Below are positions 38,305 to 45,612 of a DNA stretch of 48,383 nucleotides, in pieces (position 1 is the first letter of the stretch; every line of letters starts with the position of its first letter). The DNA comes from a virus. The stretch spans positions 1-48,383 of IMG/VR virus record IMGVR_UViG_3300027712_001407. One strand, given 5' to 3'. The notes beneath the pieces are model-generated. The model was not told where the DNA came from. It did not search any database and saw nothing but the letters and a program-made list of their open reading frames with translations. The position numbers were made by a program, and so were the translations under genes.

Positions 38305-39963
38305 ATGTTGAGATCGCAGGAAAATTTAATACTTGGAAGTTTGTATTATGAGATTATCGAAGAAGGAAGAAAAGAGCGTTATTTGGAAATGTTTCGCGAT
38401 CCTTATTTTGACGAAATTGAAATGCCAAGGGCTAAACGAATTATTAAATTAGCGTCTGATTCTCTGAGAAATCCAAATGCCGTTATGTGGATTCTTCGTG
38501 ACTACAGAGATAAAACATTAGAAGCTTCTAAACTTAATGATTATGAAAAAATAAAAGATGTTTATCAAATTACTAAACACATGATTGGTGTATTCAATCA
38601 TTATGAATCTTTAGGCATTGCCCAGATTGATAATTACAATTGGCCTAAAGATAAAAGCAATCAAGAAATTGAAACTTACTTTAAGCAACTGGAAAAGAAA
38701 TGGTTGGGTGATAGAACAGAGTGGGTTGATATTACTGATGAATTGAGAAACGGTTACATTGACAAGATAATGGATGTTGGTGATAATTTTGCGTGGTATA
38801 ACCTAAACAGAAACTATTGCAGAACTGAAGGAGATGCTATGGGTCATTGCGGTAATGCTGGTTCTCCGTCATCAAATGATACGGTGTTGTCTTTGAGAAA
38901 GACGCAGACACGGGGTAATCGTGTGTTTGCGAGACCATCGTTGACTTTCATTTATGACACTTCGAATGGCGCTCTGGGTGAAATGAAAGGGCGAGCCAAC
39001 GAAAAGCCAAAAGCTGTGTATCATCCATATATTATGAAGCTGTTGCTTCATAAAGTTAATACGTCCAGCAGAACCGATGAAACGGAATATATGGTAAAAC
39101 ATGTTGTTGGCGGGGGATACGCGGCAGAAAACAACTTTGAGATATCCGATTTATCTCCTGCTCTTAAAAAGCAATTGTATGATATTAGACCCGAATTGAA
39201 AAGCTTGAAGGAAATTCGCGAAGAGATGAACGATGATGCAGCTTTTTATCAGGTAGTTGAATCGAGATTGGCATCGCAATTTCCTAATAATAATGTTCAA
39301 ATAGTCGCTTCTAAAAATATAAGGGCTGTCAACGTGCATTTTCATGATGTTTGGGAAGATTGGGAATCCCTGTTTCGTATGATTAATGTTCCTCGAAACC
39401 TAGAACACTACACAGGTTATGTAGATGGATCAGATTCTTTCGATTTTTATGAGCAGGATGTGGACGACACCGATATGGTGCGTTTACTCGCTAGAGCTAT
39501 AGAGAATGACACTGTTATGGAGAAACAAATAGCCGATCACATCAAGGAAAACTACGATGAGGATTTTAATATATTCAATCATAACACTCAAGAGGTATTT
39601 GAAATTCTTTTAAATAATAATGATGACATAATTGATACGTTGCGCTTTGCTGTCATTGCAGGTTCCGAAAGCGGTGCTTATGATGAGATGCTTGAATATT
39701 TCAAAGATGGTATTACCAATTTAGATCTTGATTTAAAAGATGATATTACGGTTTCCATTTATTTTGAAAATCCTGAAAACTGGATGGACAGCGAGATTGG
39801 TGCTGTTATGAACTTGAATTATTTGCTTAACAATGAGGGAGTTCTTGCAACTGACATTTTTGAAAATATTTATGGCGTAGATGGCGACATGGAGTTGCCG
39901 TATTACGGTTTTGATAAATATGACAGAGATGCTGCTTTTGATTATTTCAAATCAAACATTTAA
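38305..39963 (+). CDS. conserved phage protein, PcfJ-like motif
   Basis: A 552-residue protein. The part around residues 165-255 has NRNYCRTEGDAMGHCGN, TVLSLRKTQT, RPSLTFIYDTSNG and GEMKGRANEKPK, a pattern shared by a widespread group of phage proteins and related to the PcfJ-like family of mobile elements. Its biochemistry is unknown. The rest is acidic and helical. The gene starts the late region. A frame with two extra residues (ATG 38299) is possible, but that ATG is inside the TAAATA box. Confidence 0.7.
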   Translation: MLRSQENLILGSLYYEIIEEGRKERYLEMFRDPYFDEIEMPRAKRIIKLASDSLRNPNAVMWILRDYRDKTLEASKLNDYEKIKDVYQITKHMIGVFNHYESLGIAQIDNYNWPKDKSNQEIETYFKQLEKKWLGDRTEWVDITDELRNGYIDKIMDVGDNFAWYNLNRNYCRTEGDAMGHCGNAGSPSSNDTVLSLRKTQTRGNRVFARPSLTFIYDTSNGALGEMKGRANEKPKAVYHPYIMKLLLHKVNTSSRTDETEYMVKHVVGGGYAAENNFEISDLSPALKKQLYDIRPELKSLKEIREEMNDDAAFYQVVESRLASQFPNNNVQIVASKNIRAVNVHFHDVWEDWESLFRMINVPRNLEHYTGYVDGSDSFDFYEQDVDDTDMVRLLARAIENDTVMEKQIADHIKENYDEDFNIFNHNTQEVFEILLNNNDDIIDTLRFAVIAGSESGAYDEMLEYFKDGITNLDLDLKDDITVSIYFENPENWMDSEIGAVMNLNYLLNNEGVLATDIFENIYGVDGDMELPYYGFDKYDRDAAFDYFKSNI

Positions 39964-39973
39964 TAAATTTCAT

Positions 39974-39979
39974 TAAATA
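39974..39979 (+). promoter_or_regulatory. late-type TAAATA box
   Basis: TAAATA 10 nt before the ATG at 39990. Confidence 0.55.
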
Positions 39980-39989
39980 TTAAAACATC

Positions 39990-40229
39990 ATGATATCATT
40001 CGTTCAATTCATCACAGAAAAATTCAAGCCTGAGATAACAGCAGATGCGCTTGCCAAGAAGCACAATGTTAAGCTGTCTGTCATCAAACGAGCGTTGGAT
40101 AAAGGTATCAAGGTTGAAAAAGAACATGCTACAGATATCAAGACGGCTCGCACGATTGCGTCTCATCACATCAATGAAATGTTGGATTATTATGATCGTC
40201 TTGCTCGTATGGAAAAACGCAAGCGTTGA
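39990..40229 (+). CDS. DUF5661-like small protein
   Basis: A 79-residue helical protein: FVQFITEKFKPEITADALAKK then GIKVEKEHATDIKTARTIASHHINEMLDYYDRL. The EH...A..IA..H..E..DYY pattern is that of the DUF5661 group, common in virion-gene neighbourhoods of large phages. The opening MISFVQFITEKF resembles the N-terminal tags of several jumbo-phage head proteins. Function unknown. Confidence 0.75.
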   Translation: MISFVQFITEKFKPEITADALAKKHNVKLSVIKRALDKGIKVEKEHATDIKTARTIASHHINEMLDYYDRLARMEKRKR

Positions 40230-40252
40230 GTTGTAATACTTTTTGATTTTTC

Positions 40253-40258
40253 TAAATA
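40253..40258 (+). promoter_or_regulatory. late-type TAAATA box before a micro-frame
   Basis: TAAATA 5 nt before ATG 40264, the same spacing as at other late genes. Confidence 0.5.
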
Positions 40259-40263
40259 CTGTT

Positions 40264-40305
40264 ATGTATATGGACAATACATGCGACCTATGTGATATTG
40301 CTTAG
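40264..40305 (+). CDS. 13-residue open frame with late promoter
   Basis: A short frame MYMDNTCDLCDIA that ends in the stop region of the convergent gene. It carries a CxxC. It may be a micro-protein, the start of an antisense transcript, or a remnant of a deleted gene. Confidence 0.3.
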   Translation: MYMDNTCDLCDIA

Positions 40306-40934
40306 TATTGAGTATTAGCAGGATCTAGTATATGCAATAGAACTGCAATTTCTTTTGATTGTTTAGTATAAAAGCTTATTGAATGATCTTGATAAGATGA
40401 ATAACATTTCTTGGCATATTTCTTATATTCTCTTTTGAATTCTGGTGGAATGAAAGCGAGTCCCCGTGCCCATGCATCCAATTCATCCCAAAATTCATGT
40501 ATATGTCTTAACATATCCGCTTCTTTTAATGTTTTTGCATTTAATATTCTAGCGACTTTAGTGTCTAAAGTGTAGGTTTCATTTTTTGTTTCGTCAAATT
40601 GAAGAACGTGCCCAACTTCGTGTGCTTTTGTAAATAGAACTCTGACATAAGGTATTTTAGAATTCGGGCCGACGATATATTGTCCTTTTTTGTTTTTTGG
40701 ATTGTCGAGCCCGACTTTTCGATCACATCTTATGGTATATGCAAACTCATGTTTGTGAATTGAATATCCTCGTTGTTTTAAAATTGCGTTTAATTCTCTG
40801 AGATATTTATGCGTATTTTTACGAGCATCTACTCTCTCCCTGATTTGTTTCTGGAAGATAGCTTCTTTATATTCCCTCCTCCAATTGAGAGGGTTTAAAG
40901 AGAATTTTTCATAATATATTTCAAAACTTTCCAT
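40302..40934 (-). CDS. putative zinc metallopeptidase (HEVGH)
   Basis: A 210-residue protein with FTKAHEVGHVLQFDE (HExxH at 105-109) in the middle, between two charged helical parts. The HEVGHVLQ sequence resembles ImmA/IrrE- and SprT-type sites. A late-type box lies 5 nt before its ATG. It could process a virion or host protein late in infection (inference). Convergent with the micro-frame at 40264. Confidence 0.72.
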   Translation of the reverse strand: MESFEIYYEKFSLNPLNWRREYKEAIFQKQIRERVDARKNTHKYLRELNAILKQRGYSIHKHEFAYTIRCDRKVGLDNPKNKKGQYIVGPNSKIPYVRVLFTKAHEVGHVLQFDETKNETYTLDTKVARILNAKTLKEADMLRHIHEFWDELDAWARGLAFIPPEFKREYKKYAKKCYSSYQDHSISFYTKQSKEIAVLLHILDPANTQY

Positions 40935-40939
40935 GTAGT

Positions 40940-40945
40940 TATTTA
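40940..40945 (-). promoter_or_regulatory. late-type TAAATA box
   Basis: TAAATA on the minus strand, 5 nt before the ATG at 40934. Confidence 0.55.
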
Positions 40946-41003
40946 CTATTATATTAAAACTTAACTATTGTTATTTTGTAACATAAAGACGCACTTTAAA
41001 TAT

Positions 41004-41009
41004 TAAATA
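41004..41009 (+). promoter_or_regulatory. late-type TAAATA box before the putative holin
   Basis: TAAATA 8 nt before ATG 41018; a second copy lies at 40997-41002. Confidence 0.58.
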
Positions 41010-41017
41010 ATTACATA

Positions 41018-41356
41018 ATGGATTCTGAAAAAACAATAATAAAAGCGTTTGTGGATGGTGGTTGGATAATACCAGTTATTGGAGCGGCTGCTATGGTAGC
41101 TCGATTGTTATCATCTAAGAATAAACTATCAATAGCTGAACAATTCAAAAAAATCTTCGTTGCTTCTCTTTCATCAAGTGTTGCATGGGTAATTATAGAT
41201 TCAGGAGTAATCCTTCAATCAGGAGATATTAATTCACTATATAAAGCCATAATTTACGGCATAATAGGTGTGATATCTCCTGAACTTATTGGAGGATTTG
41301 TGAATCTTGGAAAGAAATTTGAAAAATCTCCTGAAGAATTTATCAAGAAGAATTAA
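41018..41356 (+). CDS. putative holin
   Basis: A 112-residue protein with three hydrophobic stretches: residues 14-30 (WIIPVIGAAAMVARLL), about 46-65 (FVASLSSSVAWVIIDSG) and about 76-95 (AIIYGIIGVISPELIGGFV), and a charged C-terminus. This size and pattern fit a holin, which opens the inner membrane at lysis. The gene ends 4 nt inside the end of the convergent endolysin gene, a strong context clue. No sequence family is certain. Confidence 0.7.
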   Translation: MDSEKTIIKAFVDGGWIIPVIGAAAMVARLLSSKNKLSIAEQFKKIFVASLSSSVAWVIIDSGVILQSGDINSLYKAIIYGIIGVISPELIGGFVNLGKKFEKSPEEFIKKN

Positions 41357-42123
41357 GCACAAGCTTTAATCAAAGCTGCTTCTTCGTCTCTTCTTTTCAG
41401 CAAACCATCAAGTCCTTTACCATACCATAAACGTTTCATGTCTATGATTTCTTGAGCAATCGCTTTATAATTTTTGGACGGAACCAAATTGCGAATATTC
41501 AGCATTTCAGACCGACGTTCTCCTGACACGCTACCGCCTCTGTTGAACACCAAAGAGACCAATGCCCCAAACGCATCAGGATGCAATTGATCGGCCTTCG
41601 GAAACGCTTGTAGCGTCTCTTTCATGAAACGTGGTATTGTGTTTGCTCTGAATACGACCATCGCGCTATCCCAAGGTATTTCAATGTCACGAACGTTAGT
41701 AACTGCATCTTTTGCTTTGGATGATGTTAATCCCAAACATTTAAACAGTCTGTTGTAATCGGATTCTGGTAAGATAGACTTCCAATCCTTTTCAAATTGA
41801 GCCGCTGTGTTATATCCCAAATCATAACCGATACCAATTGTAACTCCTGATGCACCTCCCGGATAACAAGGCTTCTTGAGAGCTTTATTATAATATGCTG
41901 GGCCTCCTCCAACTTCATATTTTATAATTAAATCAAACGCTTTGTCTGAAATATTTTTAACTACAGGGCACTCAACTTCAGGTGATGTTGTTACAGGAAC
42001 GCTGTTTCCTATTATTTTATCAGATATTGCATTCCATGTGTTGGCACCATCAATGCCATCAGCACGTAGATTCAATGCAGTTTGGACATTCTTGATGATT
42101 TCTAATTTTCCGTTGAAGTTCAT
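41353..42123 (-). CDS. endolysin with N-terminal peptidoglycan-binding module
   Basis: A 256-residue protein. Residues 7-34 resemble the C-terminal half of a PG_binding_1 repeat (VQTALNLRADGIDGANTW). The catalytic part begins near 65: IIKYEVGGG with a candidate catalytic Glu70, then GVTIGIGYDLGY (93-104) and FGALVSLVFNRGG near 190. This is the T4-lysozyme/pesticin-like muramidase layout. It cleaves the glycan strands of host peptidoglycan after holin release. No signal peptide, so it depends on the holin. A TAAATA box lies 8 nt before its ATG. Confidence 0.85.
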   Translation of the reverse strand: MNFNGKLEIIKNVQTALNLRADGIDGANTWNAISDKIIGNSVPVTTSPEVECPVVKNISDKAFDLIIKYEVGGGPAYYNKALKKPCYPGGASGVTIGIGYDLGYNTAAQFEKDWKSILPESDYNRLFKCLGLTSSKAKDAVTNVRDIEIPWDSAMVVFRANTIPRFMKETLQAFPKADQLHPDAFGALVSLVFNRGGSVSGERRSEMLNIRNLVPSKNYKAIAQEIIDMKRLWYGKGLDGLLKRRDEEAALIKACA

Positions 42124-42131
42124 ACAAAAAA

Positions 42132-42137
42132 TATTTA
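42132..42137 (-). promoter_or_regulatory. late-type TAAATA box before the endolysin
   Basis: TAAATA on the minus strand, 8 nt before the ATG at 42123. Confidence 0.58.
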
Positions 42138-42160
42138 CCCATTTTATATAGAAAATCTAC

Positions 42161-42166
42161 TAAATA
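42161..42166 (+). promoter_or_regulatory. late-type TAAATA box
   Basis: TAAATA 8 nt before ATG 42175; divergent to the endolysin box 23 nt away. Confidence 0.58.
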
Positions 42167-42174
42167 ATAGTGTT

Positions 42175-42363
42175 ATGGAAACAATCATACAATTACTACA
42201 AGCACAACCATGGTTTGCTGTTGTTGCAGCTACAGTTGCTTTGGCATCTGCTATTGCTGCAATCACACCAACTCCAAAAGCAGGAACCTTACTTGGTAAG
42301 GTATATGCCGTGATCGATTTCCTTGCCCTTAATATCGGTAAGGCAAAAGACAAAGGTAACTAA
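42175..42363 (+). CDS. small membrane protein of the lysis cassette
   Basis: A 62-residue protein with a strong Ala-rich membrane span at residues 13-32 and a weaker hydrophobic part (VYAVIDFLALNIG). Directly upstream of the spanin genes; its stop codon overlaps the i-spanin start (TAATG). It could be a second holin, antiholin or pinholin. Confidence 0.62.
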   Translation: METIIQLLQAQPWFAVVAATVALASAIAAITPTPKAGTLLGKVYAVIDFLALNIGKAKDKGN

Positions 42364-42623
42364 TGGACTTAATTGGTCTACTCAAAAACGTCTTGCTCGC
42401 TTTAACTTCATATCTGGAGTTGAAGAGCAAGACGTTTTATTATGATATCCAAACAAAAAGCAAACAAAAACAAACTGAAATAATCAATGAAATTGAAAAC
42501 TTACGCACTTCTAAGCTTGATTCTGATCATGATAGGGCAGACATCCTGCGCCGTGAACTCCTCCAAGAAAAAGAGTTCGCTCAACATTTATCAACCTTCT
42601 ACACTCTCTCTGGAGGCAGGTAA
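42363..42623 (+). CDS. putative i-spanin (Rz-like)
   Basis: An 86-residue protein with an N-terminal hydrophobic stretch (LIGLLKNVLLALTSYLEL) and then a long charged helix with coiled-coil character, the layout of an inner-membrane spanin. The o-spanin frame lies mostly within it in the +1 frame. Together they would fuse inner and outer membranes as the last step of lysis. The membrane span is short and somewhat polar, so the call is moderate and rests mainly on the overlapping lipoprotein. Confidence 0.65.
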   Translation: MDLIGLLKNVLLALTSYLELKSKTFYYDIQTKSKQKQTEIINEIENLRTSKLDSDHDRADILRRELLQEKEFAQHLSTFYTLSGGR

Positions 42624-42726
42624 AGCTATTGAGACGACCGAGGGTGTGTATACACCACAAACGGATGAACTGTGGCATTCAGATAAGCGTTTCAGATTAT
42701 TGGAGAGTGAAGTAATTCACCAATGA
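42487..42726 (+). CDS. putative o-spanin lipoprotein (Rz1-like)
   Basis: A 79-residue lipoprotein in another frame, starting inside the i-spanin gene and running about 100 nt past its end. Residues 1-20 are a signal peptide (LLSLILIMIG) and Cys21 is the expected lipidation site; the lipobox QTSC is imperfect at -3. The mature part is polar with two Pro. The nested arrangement is characteristic of Rz/Rz1 spanin pairs. Confidence 0.75.
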   Translation: MKLKTYALLSLILIMIGQTSCAVNSSKKKSSLNIYQPSTLSLEAGKAIETTEGVYTPQTDELWHSDKRFRLLESEVIHQ

Positions 42727-42999
42727 TCAATCGTATAAGTGCTTTTGAATAATTTGCACTATATAATCCCCCAGCCAGCAAATTGCTGCTGAGTAAAATG
42801 CCATACCAATTGGGTATGTGTTTGCAACAAGGTAGAAAAAGAAACCTAGCCAAAATCCCATGCATAAAGCGCATGAGAACAGTTCTTTGAAAAACTTAAA
42901 TTTTCTCGTTAAAGGTATACGCAAAAAATTGAGGATGGCTCCATATTTTAATATGAAGCACATCCCCAATAGGGTTAAACTGTCAAACCAGAGGTTCAT
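42727..42999 (-). CDS. DUF1360-like membrane protein
   Basis: A 90-residue protein with three hydrophobic segments and CALCMGFWLGFF in the middle, the Cys-containing block typical of the DUF1360 group. Such proteins occur in many phages and prophages with unknown role. Ends immediately next to the o-spanin stop (convergent) and overlaps the next upstream minus-strand gene by 4 nt. Confidence 0.75.
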   Translation of the reverse strand: MNLWFDSLTLLGMCFILKYGAILNFLRIPLTRKFKFFKELFSCALCMGFWLGFFFYLVANTYPIGMAFYSAAICWLGDYIVQIIQKHLYD

Positions 43000-43196
43000 C
43001 CAAGAATTAGCTTCTCTCCTGCAAGTGTCTTGACACCATCAGAAATTAAAGCAGCTTCTTCCTTCTTGACAACAATACGGTTTCCATTGTCATCAATAAT
43101 TTCAACTGTTCCGTCTCCAAGATCAGTCACAACAGGGCATCCACGACCATTGCAGCAAAGTTTAACGGAGTTATCATTCAATCTAATTACGCTCAT
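42996..43196 (-). CDS. small conserved phage protein
   Basis: A 66-residue protein, LNDNSVKLCCNGRGCPVVTD then VEIIDDNGNRIVVKKEEAAL, a beta-rich small protein I recognise as a pattern in large-phage genomes but cannot name. A late box lies 7 nt upstream of the start. Confidence 0.65.
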   Translation of the reverse strand: MSVIRLNDNSVKLCCNGRGCPVVTDLGDGTVEIIDDNGNRIVVKKEEAALISDGVKTLAGEKLILG

Positions 43197-43203
43197 AATA
43201 TGT

Positions 43204-43209
43204 TATTTA
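43204..43209 (-). promoter_or_regulatory. late-type TAAATA box
   Basis: TAAATA on the minus strand, 7 nt before the ATG at 43196. Confidence 0.57.
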
Positions 43210-43210
43210 G

Positions 43211-43733
43211 TTATTGACTTGCATATGTCCACATATACCCATTGCAAGTTTTTCTTTTATTTTTACAACATCCTACTATACTAGCCCTATTTAGGTTTAA
43301 GCTATTAGCAATTTCCTGAGCCGAAGTCCACGTTTTTATAAATTCTCCTGATAATGAATATTGATTTACTTGTTTTCTAGTGGTTGGAACTCTTCCAAGT
43401 TCTCTGAAACCATGTAATACATTTTCTTGATGAGTGACCCACTCTAAATTATCAAGTCTATTGTCATCACGTTTGCCGTTTTTGTGGTTTACAATTAAAT
43501 TAGGATTAGTATTTGGTAGGAACGCAAGAGCTACTAATTTATGCACACTATGGGTTTTTGATTTATTGTCTTTAGACAGTTTTATCCTCAAATATCCCTT
43601 TTTTTGTTTTTGAAGGAGACATCAAAACTGACTTATCAGATTTTTTATAGGTCAATGATAATATATTTCCATAATTTGACACCATGTATTTTTCTTCATA
43701 ACCTATTATAGGTTTCCATAATTCATTTGTCAT
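43211..43733 (-). pseudogene. HNH endonuclease (NUMOD4-HNH-NUMOD1), frameshifted
   Basis: Read with one frame change, this encodes about 173 residues. The first part (from ATG 43733) has a NUMOD4 block, LWKPIIGYEEKYMVSNYGNI. The second has the HNH core (KLVALAFLPN, IVNHKNGKRDDNRLDNLEWV) and a NUMOD1 DNA-binding tail (TWTSAQEIANSLNLNRASI). The two parts are in different frames; the break falls at a run of seven A and three G (43596-43605 on the + strand as CCCTTTTTTT). One base too many would explain it. The second part alone has an ATG at 43591 and may still be made, but without NUMOD4. Confidence 0.8.
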
Positions 43734-43742
43734 GCTCGTTAA

Positions 43743-43748
43743 TATTTA
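43743..43748 (-). promoter_or_regulatory. late-type TAAATA box before the HNH pseudogene
   Basis: TAAATA on the minus strand, 9 nt before the ATG at 43733. Confidence 0.5.
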
Positions 43749-43759
43749 TTATTTGATAT

Positions 43760-44344
43760 TTACTGCTCCCAAACTGAGACTGTCATACCTTTTCCTCTAG
43801 TAGAACATTCGGTATTCATGATATCTTCTTCATCATAAACAACAGATACAAGATAATCCAACTCATTCGGTCCTTCGATTGTAAGGAACCTCAATTTAGA
43901 TATATCTAAATTATCAGTTTCAATGTATCCTCCGAAAACGGTTCCCTTTTCATAAGAATCAATTTCCATGAGTTGATCTGAACAACTTGCCACCTCAACA
44001 CATTCCAAACATTCATATTCATCATTGAATTCAACGAAGGACTTATTCAAAATCTCGACATCATCTTCTTCAATACAGATATAACAATTATCAAAGTCAG
44101 GAGTGCTGGAATGGAATTCAATAAGTGGATTTTCATCCCAACTATAAATTTCATCATCCTCAATTAACAAATTCATTTCATCTGGAATGTCACCTTGAAA
44201 ATCTTCAGGCGACCAAATATAATCTGTGATTTCAAAATCCTCATCGTTATTTTTCTTGAACCAATAAGAATATTGTTCGGGCGTGAGCTTCAGAATTGCG
44301 GTTTCTACTCCATGACCGTTTAGTGTAATTAGATATTTTTTCAT
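43760..44344 (-). CDS. acidic hypothetical protein
   Basis: A 194-residue, very acidic protein (runs such as IEEDDVEI and VVYDEEDI) with a few Cys. It starts 4 nt after thyX and probably shares its transcript. No family recognised; strongly acidic phage proteins are sometimes DNA mimics, but nothing more supports that here. Confidence 0.65.
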   Translation of the reverse strand: MKKYLITLNGHGVETAILKLTPEQYSYWFKKNNDEDFEITDYIWSPEDFQGDIPDEMNLLIEDDEIYSWDENPLIEFHSSTPDFDNCYICIEEDDVEILNKSFVEFNDEYECLECVEVASCSDQLMEIDSYEKGTVFGGYIETDNLDISKLRFLTIEGPNELDYLVSVVYDEEDIMNTECSTRGKGMTVSVWEQ

Positions 44345-44348
44345 TTTA

Positions 44349-45014
44349 TTAGTATCCCCAAGCTTTGATTGTATGTTCGAAAGGATTACCTTCGATGTTC
44401 TTTACCAATTCCAACATTTCAGCAGCGATTTCTCGGATCTCTGTTTGTGAATGCTCGCTGTTTCTTAGCTTCAAGAAATTAGCAAATGAACGCATATTGA
44501 ACATTACATCAGCTTGAATTTGAGAATTGTAAGTCTTGAAGAATCGTGCGCTTTCTTTGGCACGTTTACGGCCAAGGACTGGAGTAAGATCGGCTAGACA
44601 CTGATGATACAACCGAGTACCTTCAATCGTATAGTCATGAAGAACCTGTGCCCAATTTTCATATACTGGACCTAATCCATGAACTGGTGATATTTCGACA
44701 TCGTTCCAATCTTCAGGAATGTAATACTTATCTTCCTTGAGTTCCTTGTATCGTGCGCTCTCAGCGTTCATGCTTGAGAGCCTATGTTTTAGGAGGTGAA
44801 TATGACTAGCGATTTCAGTATCAACAAGAAAGTGAACCATCCCCTTTTCAAAGCATGTGTGATGACCTTCCAACCAGAGCATATTAATCAATTTATCAAC
44901 TCTATTTCGTTTCTCATCTGTTAATTCTCTACTGGTGCTCGTCCACGCGCTACAAGCAATAATTTCATCGCTTCCGTAGTGTCCAATTAGGGATACTGTA
45001 TTTTTATTACTCAT
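44349..45014 (-). CDS. thyX: flavin-dependent thymidylate synthase ThyX
   Basis: A 221-residue protein with the ThyX signature HRLSSMNAESARY (77-89), preceded by HTCFEKG and followed by a C-terminal RSFANFLKLRNSEHSQTEIREIA block containing the substrate-binding Arg. ThyX makes dTMP from dUMP using FAD, NADPH and methylene-tetrahydrofolate, and supplies thymidine for phage DNA. The length fits the family (about 220-250). It lies 5 nt downstream of rlpA on the same strand. Confidence 0.9.
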   Translation of the reverse strand: MSNKNTVSLIGHYGSDEIIACSAWTSTSRELTDEKRNRVDKLINMLWLEGHHTCFEKGMVHFLVDTEIASHIHLLKHRLSSMNAESARYKELKEDKYYIPEDWNDVEISPVHGLGPVYENWAQVLHDYTIEGTRLYHQCLADLTPVLGRKRAKESARFFKTYNSQIQADVMFNMRSFANFLKLRNSEHSQTEIREIAAEMLELVKNIEGNPFEHTIKAWGY

Positions 45015-45019
45015 ATATT

Positions 45020-45412
45020 TTATTGTATAACTTCAACTTTAACATCGGTAACGCCTTGGTTTTTGAATCCGAGACGAGATGCAACGCCAACAGTCACATC
45101 AATGACACGACCCTTAACATACGGTCCTCTGTCAGAGATTTTAACAATCTCGCTCCTACCATTGCGGACATTGGTAACTTTTACCTTTGTTCCTAATGGA
45201 AGTGTTTTATGAGCAGCTGTTGAGCTATTATTGTTCAAACGTTCACCACTAGCTGTCTTGTTTCCTTTGTTGCAGAGAGTGGAATACCACGACGCTTTTC
45301 CGGTTTGAACTTGGGTTGGTTTGCTTGATTTCATCGGAACGCTGATTGGCTTTACAGCGGAGCAGCTGACCGAGAAAATAAGAAGTAGTGCTGTTGTCAG
45401 TAATTTCTTCAT
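45020..45412 (-). CDS. rlpA: RlpA-like lipoprotein
   Basis: A 130-residue protein: signal peptide 1-16 with Cys17 as probable lipidation site, then a double-psi beta-barrel RlpA domain (GKASWYSTLCNKGNKTASGE, LPLGTKVKVTNVRNGRSEIV, ISDRGPYVKGRVIDVT). Bacterial RlpA is an outer-membrane lipoprotein lytic transglycosylase that acts on glycan lacking peptide stems. The Asp in SDRGPY is kept; no SPOR domain is present. In a phage it may assist lysis or cell-wall remodelling. A late box lies 8 nt before the start. Confidence 0.88.
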   Translation of the reverse strand: MKKLLTTALLLIFSVSCSAVKPISVPMKSSKPTQVQTGKASWYSTLCNKGNKTASGERLNNNSSTAAHKTLPLGTKVKVTNVRNGRSEIVKISDRGPYVKGRVIDVTVGVASRLGFKNQGVTDVKVEVIQ

Positions 45413-45420
45413 ATCGGGTC

Positions 45421-45426
45421 TATTTA
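45421..45426 (-). promoter_or_regulatory. late-type TAAATA box before rlpA/thyX
   Basis: TAAATA on the minus strand, 8 nt before the ATG at 45412; likely drives rlpA, thyX and the acidic protein gene. Confidence 0.58.
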
Positions 45427-45458
45427 ACCACCCGAATCCAGTTTGTCAACCCTGAAAA

Positions 45459-45553
45459 TGGAGGAGAGCATCGGGATCGAACCGAAAGGCCGCTGTTCAC
45501 GACCTCCCTCTGTTTAGCAAACAGCGACAGCCACCGAGGCTGCATTACTCTCC
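45459..45553 (-). tRNA. tRNA-Ser(GCU)
   Basis: 95 nt including an encoded CCA. Acceptor GGAGAGT pairs with GCTCTCC. The anticodon loop TTGCTAA gives GCU and the stem has four good pairs. A long variable arm (GAGGTCGTGAACAGCGGCCT region) marks it as class II. The discriminator base is U, not the usual G73 of serine tRNAs. Confidence 0.88.
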
Positions 45554-45601
45554 ATAAATCATTTACCATAAACGATTTTGTTAAATTTCAGAAAATTTTG
45601 G

Positions 45602-45607
45602 TAAATA
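45602..45607 (+). promoter_or_regulatory. late-type TAAATA box before the virion protein gene
   Basis: TAAATA 5 nt before ATG 45613. Confidence 0.6.
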
Positions 45608-45612
45608 AACAT

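Noticed and set aside
43599-43605. Programmed -1 frameshifting at the A7 run in the HNH gene
   Set aside because: Joining the two parts needs a +1 shift; the -1 frame after the run meets a stop at once.
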